Shown: positions 27,466 through 35,425 of the stretch, piece by piece
Layout: every line of letters begins with the position of its first letter
Numbering within the stretch: the stretch's first letter is position 1
NCBI GenBank assembly: GCA_963735495.1
Contig: CAVTLG010000009.1
Location: forward strand, 682,001-746,000
Length of the DNA: 64,000 bases
DNA from: CAVTLG01 sp963735495
GTDB taxonomy: Bacteria; Chloroflexota; Ktedonobacteria; Ktedonobacterales; Ktedonobacteraceae
Direction: 5' to 3'
Notes under the pieces: model-generated
The model's input: the letters and a program-made list of their open reading frames with translations, nothing else
Told to the model about the DNA's origin: nothing
Database searches by the model: none
Translations under genes and position numbers: made by a program

Positions 27466-27966
27466 ATGTCAGTATGGCAAATTTTAGGATTGGTTTTTGT
27501 GGCGGGTGGTCTTGGGGGACTTGTCAATAGCTTGATAAGCGACAAAGGACTGACTCTCCCTCACGCCATATCAAAGGGCGATGGTACCAGTATTCTCGTG
27601 CCAGGTTTCATCGGCAACATGTTGATTGGCTCTCTTGCCGGGAGTGTTTCCTGGTTATTGTACGGACCCCTCAACCAGGTGTCCATTGACGCTGTTTCCA
27701 GCATTGATCTGACCGTGCTAGGCGGGGCAGTGCTTGTTGGTATGAGTGGTTCTGGCTGGTTCACCAACGCGATCAGTAAGAATGTATTGACCGCCGCAGC
27801 AGCGCAGGCCGCGGCTGCGCCAGCTACTCCTGCTGTTTCCCAGCAGATGTTGCAGTCCACACCTGTAGAAATACTCAATCTGGCCCGACAAATCAATGCT
27901 CCAACTCCATCTACCACATCCACAGAGACACCCATTTCCACGCAGAAAGCGTCTGTAACCAGCTAG
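27466..27966 (+). CDS. Small Gly-rich membrane protein
   Basis: A 166-aa protein beginning after AAGGAGAAG. Residues 4-25 (WQILGLVFVAGGLGGLVNSLI), 45-65 and 82-100 are hydrophobic, giving three likely membrane segments. The pattern of a Gly-rich first helix, a short polar stretch with ISKGDGTSILVPGFIGNMLIG, and a second helix recalls small phage or membrane proteins of the DUF4257 type, but this is weak. The last 60 residues are Ala/Pro/Thr-rich and probably disordered. It lies downstream of the candidate ncRNA. Confidence 0.6.
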   Translation: MSVWQILGLVFVAGGLGGLVNSLISDKGLTLPHAISKGDGTSILVPGFIGNMLIGSLAGSVSWLLYGPLNQVSIDAVSSIDLTVLGGAVLVGMSGSGWFTNAISKNVLTAAAAQAAAAPATPAVSQQMLQSTPVEILNLARQINAPTPSTTSTETPISTQKASVTS

Positions 27967-28037
27967 CCGTGAGTAGCGTCGGGGATCGTGTTGCATAGGG
28001 TTAAACTTATGCAACACGTCTTATTACAATTTGGCGT

Positions 28038-28070
28038 GGAAAAGCCCGTCTTCAAGCGACGGGATGACAA
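28038..28070. mobile_element. Orphan IS200/IS605-type end hairpin
   Basis: AAAGCCCGTCTTCAAGCGACGGGATGAC contains CCCGTC (28045-28050) paired with GACGGG (28058-28063). This resembles the subterminal hairpin at the right end of TnpB-bearing elements. No transposase gene is adjacent, so it would be a remnant. Confidence 0.35.
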
Positions 28071-28175
28071 GGTGTCAACTGATAATCAGCAGTATTTTTG
28101 TGAAAGATATGTTCGACCGAGAAGCAGAAGCGCGTTGGATGAGTAACGGAGCAGCTTAAGCGGACCAGGCATAGG

Positions 28176-28469
28176 TTAAACATTAAACGTTGCTGGCAGC
28201 ACAATGACCTCTTGACCGGGTTTTAGCTCCGTTTGCAATCCATTGGGTCCGCTGATCATCTGATTGCTCACAAAAATCTTGACATGCTCACGAATAGCCC
28301 CTTGTTCGGTACAGAGCCGTTCCCAGACCAGGGGATGTACTTGTTTCAGGAGCGCAAGTAATTGCTCCACTGTATCAGCCCTCAGCGAAATCTGGCTTTT
28401 GCCGCCGCTATAGGGACTCAAAGTCGAAGGCAGACGCAACGTGACAGCCAGGTTATCTCCCGCGTTCAT
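28176..28469 (-). CDS. MoaD/ThiS-like ubiquitin-fold protein
   Basis: A 97-aa protein. Its length and pattern fit the MoaD/ThiS family of sulfur carriers: LAVTLRLPSTLSPYSGG, a helix VEQLLALLKQVHP, EHVKIFVSNQ, then LKPGQEVIVLPA. The family normally ends in Gly-Gly, the site of thiocarboxylation; this protein ends TFNV. It is therefore either a non-carrier homologue or processed. ATG 28469 is chosen after AAAGGTAG. It is divergent from the tetrahydropterin synthase homologue at 28722. Confidence 0.75.
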   Translation of the reverse strand: MNAGDNLAVTLRLPSTLSPYSGGKSQISLRADTVEQLLALLKQVHPLVWERLCTEQGAIREHVKIFVSNQMISGPNGLQTELKPGQEVIVLPATFNV

Positions 28470-28721
28470 AATGCTACCTTTATTGTCGTTGTCATTATCG
28501 TCCATGCATAGGTAAAAAAATGACCACAAAATACATACATATGTTCTATGGTTGCTAATGTATTGCAAGTATAAGGGTATGGCGGCAAGATTGCAAGTGT
28601 TTCACACCCAAATTTTACCGAGGGGATCAAGATCCAGCGCTCTTGTGTCTGCATAGCACGGATGGTATGCTGTGGGCAAAAGAATTGCCAGGGAATAGTC
28701 ATACGAAACGAGGATGCAGGC

Positions 28722-29222
28722 ATGGCCGATGAGCGAATTATACGCAAGGTGAAGGTAGAAGGCGGCTACCTGAAGTTTAGTTCTGCCCATTTTATTACCT
28801 ATAGTGGGAAGTGCGAGCGTCTGCACGGCCATAATTATGGAGTGCTCGTTGAAGTCGAGGGCGAACTGGGCAAAGACCGCGTTGTCTTTGATTTTACGCT
28901 CTTAAAACGCTTGACGAAAGAGATTTGCCAGCGGCTGGATCATCATTTCTTGTTGCCGATTAACAATCCTCATCTTGAGTTAGTTGCTGCGCCTGACGCC
29001 TGGGAAGTGCGTTTTCGTCAGAGGCGTTACGTCTTTCCTCGTTCGGATGTCGTCGAACTGCCCATTGAGAACTCGACTGCCGAACTGCTGGCTGAATACA
29101 TTTGTGGTGAACTCTGCAAGCAGTTGGCCGAATATGATACCTCGCGTTTAGCGAGCATCATGGTCGGTGTTGAGGAAGCTCCGACGCAAATGGCCTACTA
29201 TCAGCGTTCATTGCGTGAATAA
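28722..29222 (+). CDS. 6-pyruvoyltetrahydropterin synthase / QueD family
   Basis: A 166-aa enzyme of the PTPS/QueD family. Zinc ligands are His in FSSAHF and the two in LHGHNYGV; Cys in GKCERLHGH is the position of the catalytic Cys. VFDFTLLKRL and LDHHFLLP follow, and the C-terminal ENSTAELLAEYI carries the conserved Glu of the pterin pocket. It would act on dihydroneopterin triphosphate in queuosine or pterin synthesis. An insertion near residues 85-105 makes it longer than a typical 120-140 aa QueD. No other queuosine genes are nearby. Confidence 0.85.
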   Translation: MADERIIRKVKVEGGYLKFSSAHFITYSGKCERLHGHNYGVLVEVEGELGKDRVVFDFTLLKRLTKEICQRLDHHFLLPINNPHLELVAAPDAWEVRFRQRRYVFPRSDVVELPIENSTAELLAEYICGELCKQLAEYDTSRLASIMVGVEEAPTQMAYYQRSLRE

Positions 29223-29232
29223 GCGCGATTTT

Positions 29233-29985
29233 TTAAGCTCCATTGTGTGTGGCTACTCTGCCGCTGGCAAGCCAGTGCGCCCAATCGTCGCGTTGATGGT
29301 CGCGGGCACATTCTACGGCCTGCTCCCAGTCGTAGGGCACAAAAACGTGTTCGACTTGCCATATGCCGTCTGTTTTTGTCAGGATGGCATATTTTGCGTG
29401 TGAGCTACCCGTTTCCATGGCATGGTGTGGTTGGGGCAGATCATCCGTGTAGGCTGGTAACCCGACACTGCCTGGATTGACAATAAGTTTCCCGGATGGC
29501 AGCAAGATCGTGCGCGGTATATGCGTATGTCCGCAGAGAATAACCGGCTGAGCCACATGTGCCACATCTGCTTCGATGCCTGCTACATCTTGCAAGAAGA
29601 CTGCGCCAGAGGCAGTAACCTTTTCCAGCAGATAATTCTCGTCGGAGTCTGGAGTACCATGACAGAGAAACACATCATCTCTCATGGCCGTAGCTGGTAA
29701 GGTACGTAACCACTTGAGATGGGCTGGCGCTAGCAAACTACCCATTGCCGCGTATGTGGGTTTTGTTGCTTCGAGTAGGGCGCGATCCCCATTCCCACGA
29801 ATATTGAGCATCGTGCGTGCCAGTAGTCGTTCAGCGGTGCCTATCAGGTCTAAAGGACCATCCAGGTTATCACCGAGATTGACGATCTGCTGAATGTTTC
29901 TGTCGGCAATATCCTGAAGGACAGCATCGAGCGCCCAGCTATTGCCGTGAATATCAGCAATACAGGCGATTGTGAGTTGAGACAT
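29233..29985 (-). CDS. Calcineurin-like metallophosphoesterase
   Basis: A 250-aa phosphoesterase of the YfcE/MJ0936 type. Metal-binding motifs are in order: IADIHGNSWAL, VNLGDNLDGPL, NIRGNGDRAL, LCHGTP, and ILCGHTHIPR. These form the two-metal centre of the calcineurin-like fold. The substrate is unknown; related enzymes act on cyclic nucleotides or phosphodiesters. The start is ATG 29985 with GAGGA just upstream. It converges with the PTPS homologue gene. Confidence 0.9.
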   Translation of the reverse strand: MSQLTIACIADIHGNSWALDAVLQDIADRNIQQIVNLGDNLDGPLDLIGTAERLLARTMLNIRGNGDRALLEATKPTYAAMGSLLAPAHLKWLRTLPATAMRDDVFLCHGTPDSDENYLLEKVTASGAVFLQDVAGIEADVAHVAQPVILCGHTHIPRTILLPSGKLIVNPGSVGLPAYTDDLPQPHHAMETGSSHAKYAILTKTDGIWQVEHVFVPYDWEQAVECARDHQRDDWAHWLASGRVATHNGA

Positions 29986-30331
29986 TCTGTCCTCTTTCTC
30001 TGTCTAACAATAGAAGGAAAGACGCAAACAAACTGCACTGAAATCTTATGCTATTTTGCGAGGAAATGCAATCGTAACTATGCCGGTTGGGAACGACAAC
30101 CGCGTCCTTATTCCGCTTGGCAACGCAGCTAGCGCTGCTCCTGCTCCGCAGTCAGCCAATTGGATCAGCAAGGGCTTGTCGCTACGCGGAACCAGGACCA
30201 GCGCGTAGCGGCGGGGCTTGCCTCCGCCGATGTACAGCCAACGTTACATACAATCCGCACAAATAGGTACTATCCTGTATGTAATGTAGCCTCAGCGGCG
30301 GCGGTTTGCGATATGCTGCCAGACCGTTTTT
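29986..30331. other. Intergenic region with several inverted repeats
   Basis: No gene. CGCTACGCG (30180-30188) pairs with CGCGTAGCG (30202-30210); directly after it CGGCGG...CCGCCG forms a second stem; TTACATACA and TGTATGTAA (around 30244-30285) form a third. It lies between the start of the phosphoesterase gene and the end of the DAHP synthase gene. It may include the terminator of the trp-aro operon or a structured RNA. Confidence 0.4.
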
Positions 30332-31411
30332 CTACTGAGTGATCAGTATGCGCCCAATAGCGCCTGCTACTGCGTGAGCCTGCGGCATCAGCTCTCTGAA
30401 CTGGTCGATAGTGAGGGACTGCGCGCCATCCTTGAGGGCTTCATCAGGATTGGGATGAACCTCGATGAGTAAGGCATCTGTGCCTGCGGCGATAGAGGCC
30501 AGCGTCATCGGTATCACCAGATCGCGCCGTCCTGTACCCTGGCTGGGATCAGAAATAATCGGCAGGTGCGATAGGCGCTTGATCAGTGGAATCGCGCTAA
30601 TATCCATCGTGTTGCGGGTGGTTTTCTCAAAGGTACGGACACCACGCTCACAGAGAATGACATTGCGATTGCCTTGCGCAAGGATGTATTCAGCAGCGAG
30701 CAGCCACTCCTCAATCGTTGCGGACATGCCACGTTTGAGCACTGCCGTTTTACCTGATCGGCCAACCTCATCCAGCAGCATATAATTCTGCATATTGCGC
30801 GTGCCAATCTGTAAGATATCGGCATATTCGCTCACCATCGCCACGTCGGTTGGCGTCATAACCTCAGTGATCACCGCCATACCAAACTCTGAACGCGCTT
30901 TCGCCAGTAGCTTCAAACCTTCTTCGCCCAGACCACGGAAGCCATAAGGCGAGGTGGATGGTTTAAACGCGCCGCCGCGTAGGATAACCGCGCCAGCCTT
31001 GCGTACAGCTTCGGCGGTGGTCATGAGCTGTTTTTCGCTCTCGACGGTACAGGGTCCCGCCATCATCACGACCTCTTTGCCCCCGATATCGACCGTCCCA
31101 CCGGCCACACAGGCCACTGGAACACTCACTACGCTGTCTTCAGGATGAAATTCTCGGCTAGCGAGCTTGTACGGTTTGGATACGCGGATAACACTTTCAA
31201 CGTTAGGCAGCCCTTCGAGTGTGTGGCCTAAGGTCGGGTTGATCCCACCGATGCTACCAGGGGTACCTGAAGCGCCAACGGCACCGAGAACGCCGATGAC
31301 TGTGCGCTCTACACCTTGTGAAGGATGGCCGGTCAGACCGTGATGCTCAAGAAAATTCAATACGTGTTCAACATCTGCTTCATTGCTGGTCGATTTCATT
31401 ACAACAATCAT
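30332..31411 (-). CDS. aroF: 3-deoxy-7-phosphoheptulonate synthase (DAHP synthase)
   Basis: A 359-aa enzyme that condenses phosphoenolpyruvate and erythrose 4-phosphate, the first step of the shikimate pathway. Residues 1-75 resemble the ferredoxin-like regulatory domain of the AroF/AroG type Ibeta enzymes. The barrel has MMAGPCTVESEKQ, RGGAFKPSTSPYGFRG, LKRGMSATIEEWL and DPSQGTGRRDLV, with metal and substrate residues in place. I start at ATG 31411 because AAGGAGTT precedes it; the longer open frame upstream reads through non-homologous sequence. It is the last gene of the T-box operon. Confidence 0.93.
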   Translation of the reverse strand: MIVVMKSTSNEADVEHVLNFLEHHGLTGHPSQGVERTVIGVLGAVGASGTPGSIGGINPTLGHTLEGLPNVESVIRVSKPYKLASREFHPEDSVVSVPVACVAGGTVDIGGKEVVMMAGPCTVESEKQLMTTAEAVRKAGAVILRGGAFKPSTSPYGFRGLGEEGLKLLAKARSEFGMAVITEVMTPTDVAMVSEYADILQIGTRNMQNYMLLDEVGRSGKTAVLKRGMSATIEEWLLAAEYILAQGNRNVILCERGVRTFEKTTRNTMDISAIPLIKRLSHLPIISDPSQGTGRRDLVIPMTLASIAAGTDALLIEVHPNPDEALKDGAQSLTIDQFRELMPQAHAVAGAIGRILITQ

Positions 31412-31535
31412 GAAAAAGTAACTCCTTCGATAAAAATGCCAGACAGTTGATGCATAGTAATAGACGCCATCAACATCCTGACCTTGCGTAGCCATAAATT
31501 CACTTCATGGCGCTGGTCAACACCGCTACAACACA

Positions 31536-31904
31536 TTAGCGATCTACGCCAAACGTGGGACGTAAGGTAACTGCCTCTCGGATGTATACATGTTGTATCT
31601 CGCTGGCACTGCGTTCCGTGTTGACATGGAGCAGTACGCGGATACATTTGCCCAGACTATTGGGGACCGGAATCTCACGACAGCACATCAATGCCGTCTC
31701 CGTCCAGCCGAGATCGCGAGCTGCCAGGGCCGGAAAGGCGGCATCAAGATCGTCTGTCACCGTGAAAAGCGCGCTGGCGATATCTTCAGTATGCAGGTCA
31801 TTCTGTTTGATCAAAAGCTCTAGCAGTTCTCTGGTGGCGGAAAGTATTTCTTCCTGGTTATTATGCTCTACGGTGGTCGCTCCACGAATTCCTCGACAGT
31901 ACAT
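31536..31904 (-). CDS. aroH: Chorismate mutase, AroH type
   Basis: A 122-aa monofunctional chorismate mutase that makes prephenate. It begins YCRGIRGATTVE with the conserved Arg, and includes TEDIASALFTVTDDLDAAFPA and NSLGKCIRVLLHVNT, the AroH trimer signature with the active-site Arg and Cys region. The start is ATG 31904 by family length; ATG 31916 and a TTG further up are alternatives. The MITE copy at 31934-32137 ends only 30 bp upstream. Confidence 0.9.
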   Translation of the reverse strand: MYCRGIRGATTVEHNNQEEILSATRELLELLIKQNDLHTEDIASALFTVTDDLDAAFPALAARDLGWTETALMCCREIPVPNSLGKCIRVLLHVNTERSASEIQHVYIREAVTLRPTFGVDR

Positions 31905-31933
31905 ACCTTGATCCATCCTTTGCAATAGAAATC

Positions 31934-32137
31934 ATAACTATACAGGTGTGTGTACATTCGCGTAGGGGCCGAGCCAAGACCTTTTTTTGGTTGCCCATCT
32001 GCGGTGTAGGGCCGAGAAAAAAGGTCCTGGCGTCCCTTGCGACGGCCCGTCCTCGCTCTCTGCTCCGTCCAAGCCAGCCGTCACCTGGAAGCAGACGGCC
32101 TGCGTGGCTACCCATGCTCATTGACCTGAAGAGTTAC
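31934..32137. repeat. MITE-like element, copy 3
   Basis: 204 bp with ends ATAACTATACAGGT and ACCTGAAGAGTTAC. The core has GCGTAGGGGCCGAGC, AAGACCTTTTTTT and its complement AAAAAAGGTC, so the inside can also fold. It fills most of the gap between trpA and aroH inside the operon. Confidence 0.75.
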
Positions 32138-32237
32138 CAAATTATTTCTATTGTAAAGGATACGGGCAAGTTTATGCCTGTACCTTATAACTAGTAGTGT
32201 ACCCGCTCTTATGTATAGATGGTATGTCCATACTGTC

Positions 32238-33101
32238 CTATTTTTGGCTGAGACTCTGGATATAATGCCTTACGGCTTCTACCTGCTGATCTTCTTCATA
32301 TCGATCAATGAGATTGACGAGCGCACTTCCCACTGCTGCCCCTTCTGCATAACTGGTGACTTGAGCGATATGTTCGGGGGTCGAGAGTCCAAAACCAACG
32401 ACCAGCGGAAGCTGCTTAGCGCTGGTATAGCGGCGTACGCGCTCGATAAAGCTGTGCAGGTGTGGAGGCAAGTCTTTGCGCGATCCCGTGACTCCGCTCA
32501 GAGAAACGCAGTAGACGAAGCCACCGGGTCCTTTGGCTGTACGCTGCGCGATGGCCGCGATACGCTCATCAGGTGTCGTCGGTGGGACCAGGAACATCAG
32601 CGCCAATCCATTGCGCCACGCTGCTACCTGGAGAGGATCAGCCTCTTCAGGTGGCAGGTCTGGAATGATCAAGCCACTGACGCCATGAGACTTTGCTGTC
32701 GCGCAAAAACGTTCGAGTCCGTAAGAGAGCACCGGATTGTAGTAACCCATCAGCAGCAGCGGCACTGTACTCTGAGCAGCTACCTGCTGCGCCACCTGCA
32801 TACAACCATTGATCGTCATGCCGCGTTCAAGTGCGAGCTGTCCCGCGTGCTGAATAGTTGCGCCATCGGCCAGCGGATCGCTGAAGGGCATACCCAGCTC
32901 AATGATGTCAGCTCCGCCTTCAGCGGCTGCCAGTATAATCTTGACGCTTTGTGCTGCTGATGGATAGCCACACATAAAGTAAGGAAGCAGCACCCCTCGT
33001 CCTTCCTGTCGTGCGCGCTCGAATACCTGGTTAATGCGGGCAGCGGGACTATCTGGTTGAGCGCCTTTGTGTTCTACAATATCACTATTTATCGTTTCCA
33101 T
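32238..33101 (-). CDS. trpA: Tryptophan synthase alpha chain
   Basis: A 287-aa subunit that cleaves indole-3-glycerol phosphate to indole. The catalytic Glu is in DIIELGMPFSDPLADG and the catalytic Asp in LIIPDLPPEEAD; the phosphate loop is GFGLSTPEH. The start is ATG 33101 with AGGAG nine bases upstream. The upstream B3/4 gene overlaps it by 17 bases, so translation is probably coupled. Confidence 0.96.
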   Translation of the reverse strand: METINSDIVEHKGAQPDSPAARINQVFERARQEGRGVLLPYFMCGYPSAAQSVKIILAAAEGGADIIELGMPFSDPLADGATIQHAGQLALERGMTINGCMQVAQQVAAQSTVPLLLMGYYNPVLSYGLERFCATAKSHGVSGLIIPDLPPEEADPLQVAAWRNGLALMFLVPPTTPDERIAAIAQRTAKGPGGFVYCVSLSGVTGSRKDLPPHLHSFIERVRRYTSAKQLPLVVGFGLSTPEHIAQVTSYAEGAAVGSALVNLIDRYEEDQQVEAVRHYIQSLSQK

Positions 33102-33918
33102 CGTGTACTCCTGCTGTTTTATCTGAGATAACCGGGTGCTGAGCATCGACTATCCCGTTAGTGAAAGTACCGCCTGCGTACTTGCTGAGCAGCTCCTGTA
33201 AGTCCATTAGTGCAGTTTCGATGTCATGTCTGCTATTGGCATGCTGCGCTTCTACCGTGATAATAGCGGCAGTTGTGTCCAACTGCGCCGCGCTTTGCTC
33301 GCTTTGTCGCCAGCACCAGCGTCGTGCAATCACCAGACCTGTATCGTCAGTGAATACCACTTCGCCGACCTCTGGCTGTTCTACTTCAGCCTGACCTAAT
33401 ACAGAACCACTTGATCTGTTTGGTATTATTCTGGTAAAATTGCCTGCATCAGGAACTGTGGGGGGTGGCATCAGGTTTTCTCTCTCTCTTAGATCCGTCT
33501 GAGGATACTGCAATTGAGCAAAATGTACAGTGACTGCTCCCTGCAACGCTCTGCTATCGAAGACTGCAACCGGCAAGGCATAGCGGATACTCACCAGGTT
33601 GCCGATATCGACCAGCAAATTGATGCTGGGAATATCGCCTTTTTTCGTCAGGCGTCGTAACAGAGCTTCTGCCGCGCTGCGATACTGTGTTGGATCAACG
33701 CCGAAGGCACGTATGGCGCTACGCCAGGCGGCTAGCGAGGTGATCTGGCTCAACGGCGTTGTATCGATGCGCTGTTTGACCTGCTCTTGCTCCGCCTGAT
33801 ACATTTGTAACAAGCCTGCTGGGGTGGGACCGTTTGTCAGGTCCCGAGCCAGGATAACACCTCCGACAACCTGAGGATAGCGTTGCAACAGGTCTGCATC
33901 GTACTGGAATGTACTCAT
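33085..33918 (-). CDS. B3/4 domain protein (PheT editing-domain-like) inside the trp operon
   Basis: A 277-aa stand-alone B3/4 domain, the fold found in the beta subunit of phenylalanyl-tRNA synthetase. Recognisable parts are ITSLAAWRSAIRAFGVDPTQYRSAAEALLRRL, SINLLVDIGNLVSIRYALPVAVFD, and VVFTDDTGLVIARRWCWRQSE. About 45 extra residues (around 150-195) interrupt the domain. Stand-alone members may edit mischarged tRNA or bind amino acids; which applies here is unknown. It starts 9 bp after trpB, with AGAGGG before the ATG, and overlaps trpA by 17 bp, so it shares the operon. Confidence 0.85.
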   Translation of the reverse strand: MSTFQYDADLLQRYPQVVGGVILARDLTNGPTPAGLLQMYQAEQEQVKQRIDTTPLSQITSLAAWRSAIRAFGVDPTQYRSAAEALLRRLTKKGDIPSINLLVDIGNLVSIRYALPVAVFDSRALQGAVTVHFAQLQYPQTDLRERENLMPPPTVPDAGNFTRIIPNRSSGSVLGQAEVEQPEVGEVVFTDDTGLVIARRWCWRQSEQSAAQLDTTAAIITVEAQHANSRHDIETALMDLQELLSKYAGGTFTNGIVDAQHPVISDKTAGVHDGNDK

Positions 33919-33927
33919 GTTGTCCCT

Positions 33928-35169
33928 CTACAAGCTAACGTTCAGTGCCTGGGCGACGGTGAGCATATCTTTATCGCCGCGACCCGACAGATTCACGACG
34001 ATCAGTGTGCCGGCTGGAATTTTCCCCTGCTCGCCTATTTCCAGCAGATAGCCGAGCGCATGTGAAGATTCGAGCGCTGGAATGATGCCTTCGCTACGGC
34101 TGAGCGCCTGCAAGCCACGCAACGCCGTCTGATCGCTGGCCGAAACATAGGTAGCGCGCCCTGTTTCTTTCAAATAGCTATGTTCGGGACCAACGCCAGG
34201 ATAATCCAGACCAGCCGAGATGCTGTGCGTATCTATGACCTGTCCATCTTCATTCTGTAGCAAGTAGCTGAAGGTGCCATGCAATACACCGGGACGACCG
34301 GCAACCAGCGTTGAGGCATGATGTCCCGCTTCCATGCTCGTTCCGCCAGCCTCAACGCCGATGAATGCGACATCGGCTGCGTCGGCAAAGGGATAGAACA
34401 TGCCGATGGCATTGCTGCCACCACCTACGCAGGCCAGGATCATATCGGGCAGGCGACCCTCTTTTTCCTGAATCTGTGTACGTGCCTCGCTGCCGATGAC
34501 GGATTGGTAATCGCGGACAATACGTGGATAGGGATGAGGGCCAGCCGCTGTGCCAAACAGGTAGAAGGTTGTTTCGACGTTCGTCACCCAGTCACGGATC
34601 GCCTCGTTGATGGCGTCTTTGAGCGTGCGTGTGCCACTACTCACGGAGCGTACTTCCGCGCCGAGCAACTTCATGCGAAACACATTCAGCGATTGACGGG
34701 CGATATCAACCTCACCCATATAGATGATACAGTTGAGGCCGAGCTTGGCACAGACCGTCGCCGTTGCCACACCGTGCTGACCCGCACCGGTCTCGGCGAT
34801 GATGCGCTGTTTACCCATGCGTTTTGCCAGCAAACCCTGTCCCAGCGCGTTATTGATTTTGTGGGCACCGGTATGGGCCAGGTCCTCACGCTTCAGATAG
34901 ACTTTGACGCCAGGCGCGACCATCTCGGAGAAGCGTGGTACATAATGCAGCGTGGTTGGTCGTCCCACATAGTCATGCAGCTCTCTGCGCAGTTCGGACT
35001 GGAATGCCGCGTCGCTGAGCGACTGCTCATACGCTTTTTCTAGTTCCTCCAGTGCTGCCATCAAGCTTTCGGGCACAAACTGGCCACCGAATGTGCCAAA
35101 ATGTCCGTGCTCATCGGGATAGAGTTTATGTTGATAGGTTGTTTGCGCCGCCTTATTTTGTGTCTGCAT
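33928..35169 (-). CDS. trpB: Tryptophan synthase beta chain
   Basis: A 413-aa PLP enzyme that joins indole and serine. The PLP lysine is in REDLAHTGAHKINNALGQ, the substrate Glu in AETGAGQHGVATAT, and the glycine-rich phosphate loop is CVGGGSNAIGM. It is complete and of normal length. The 198-bp MITE lies between the end of trpCF and the trpB start, leaving about 60 bp before the ATG; the ribosome site (AAAGA) is weak. Confidence 0.97.
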   Translation of the reverse strand: MQTQNKAAQTTYQHKLYPDEHGHFGTFGGQFVPESLMAALEELEKAYEQSLSDAAFQSELRRELHDYVGRPTTLHYVPRFSEMVAPGVKVYLKREDLAHTGAHKINNALGQGLLAKRMGKQRIIAETGAGQHGVATATVCAKLGLNCIIYMGEVDIARQSLNVFRMKLLGAEVRSVSSGTRTLKDAINEAIRDWVTNVETTFYLFGTAAGPHPYPRIVRDYQSVIGSEARTQIQEKEGRLPDMILACVGGGSNAIGMFYPFADAADVAFIGVEAGGTSMEAGHHASTLVAGRPGVLHGTFSYLLQNEDGQVIDTHSISAGLDYPGVGPEHSYLKETGRATYVSASDQTALRGLQALSRSEGIIPALESSHALGYLLEIGEQGKIPAGTLIVVNLSGRGDKDMLTVAQALNVSL

Positions 35170-35228
35170 TGCACATATCTTTCTTTTGTTACTAGTGGAC
35201 TAAGCGAAATACGATCTCATCTCTGTAC

Positions 35229-35425
35229 GTAACTACTCAGGTGAGGCAACGTTTCAGAAACCCTGCAAGCTCGCGTAGGGGCCGAGCGAAGATCTTTTTC
35301 GTGACCCTTCGGCTCTGTTGGAAAGGCAAAAGGTCTTCGCGTCCCTGGCGGCGGCCCGGCCCGTCTTGCACCCAACCCTGGACAACCGCAAGGGATTGTC
35401 CCTACGCGTCGGCCTGAGTAGTTAC
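35229..35425. repeat. MITE-like element, copy 4 (uninterrupted reference copy)
   Basis: 197 bp with ends GTAACTACTCAGGT (35229-35242) and GCCTGAGTAGTTAC (35412-35425). The core contains GCGTAGGGGCCGAGC, two complementary blocks around AAGATCTTTTTC and AAAGGTCTTCGC, and GTCCCTGGCGGCGGCCCGG. It lies inside the trp operon, and its right end overlaps the last codon of trpCF. Confidence 0.82.

Noticed and set aside
32211..32960. 249-codon plus-strand frame opposite trpA
   Set aside because: Shadow of trpA, which has complete catalytic motifs; the opposite frame has no recognisable domain.
34318..35043. 241-codon plus-strand frame opposite trpB
   Set aside because: Shadow of trpB, which is complete; no ribosome site or domain.
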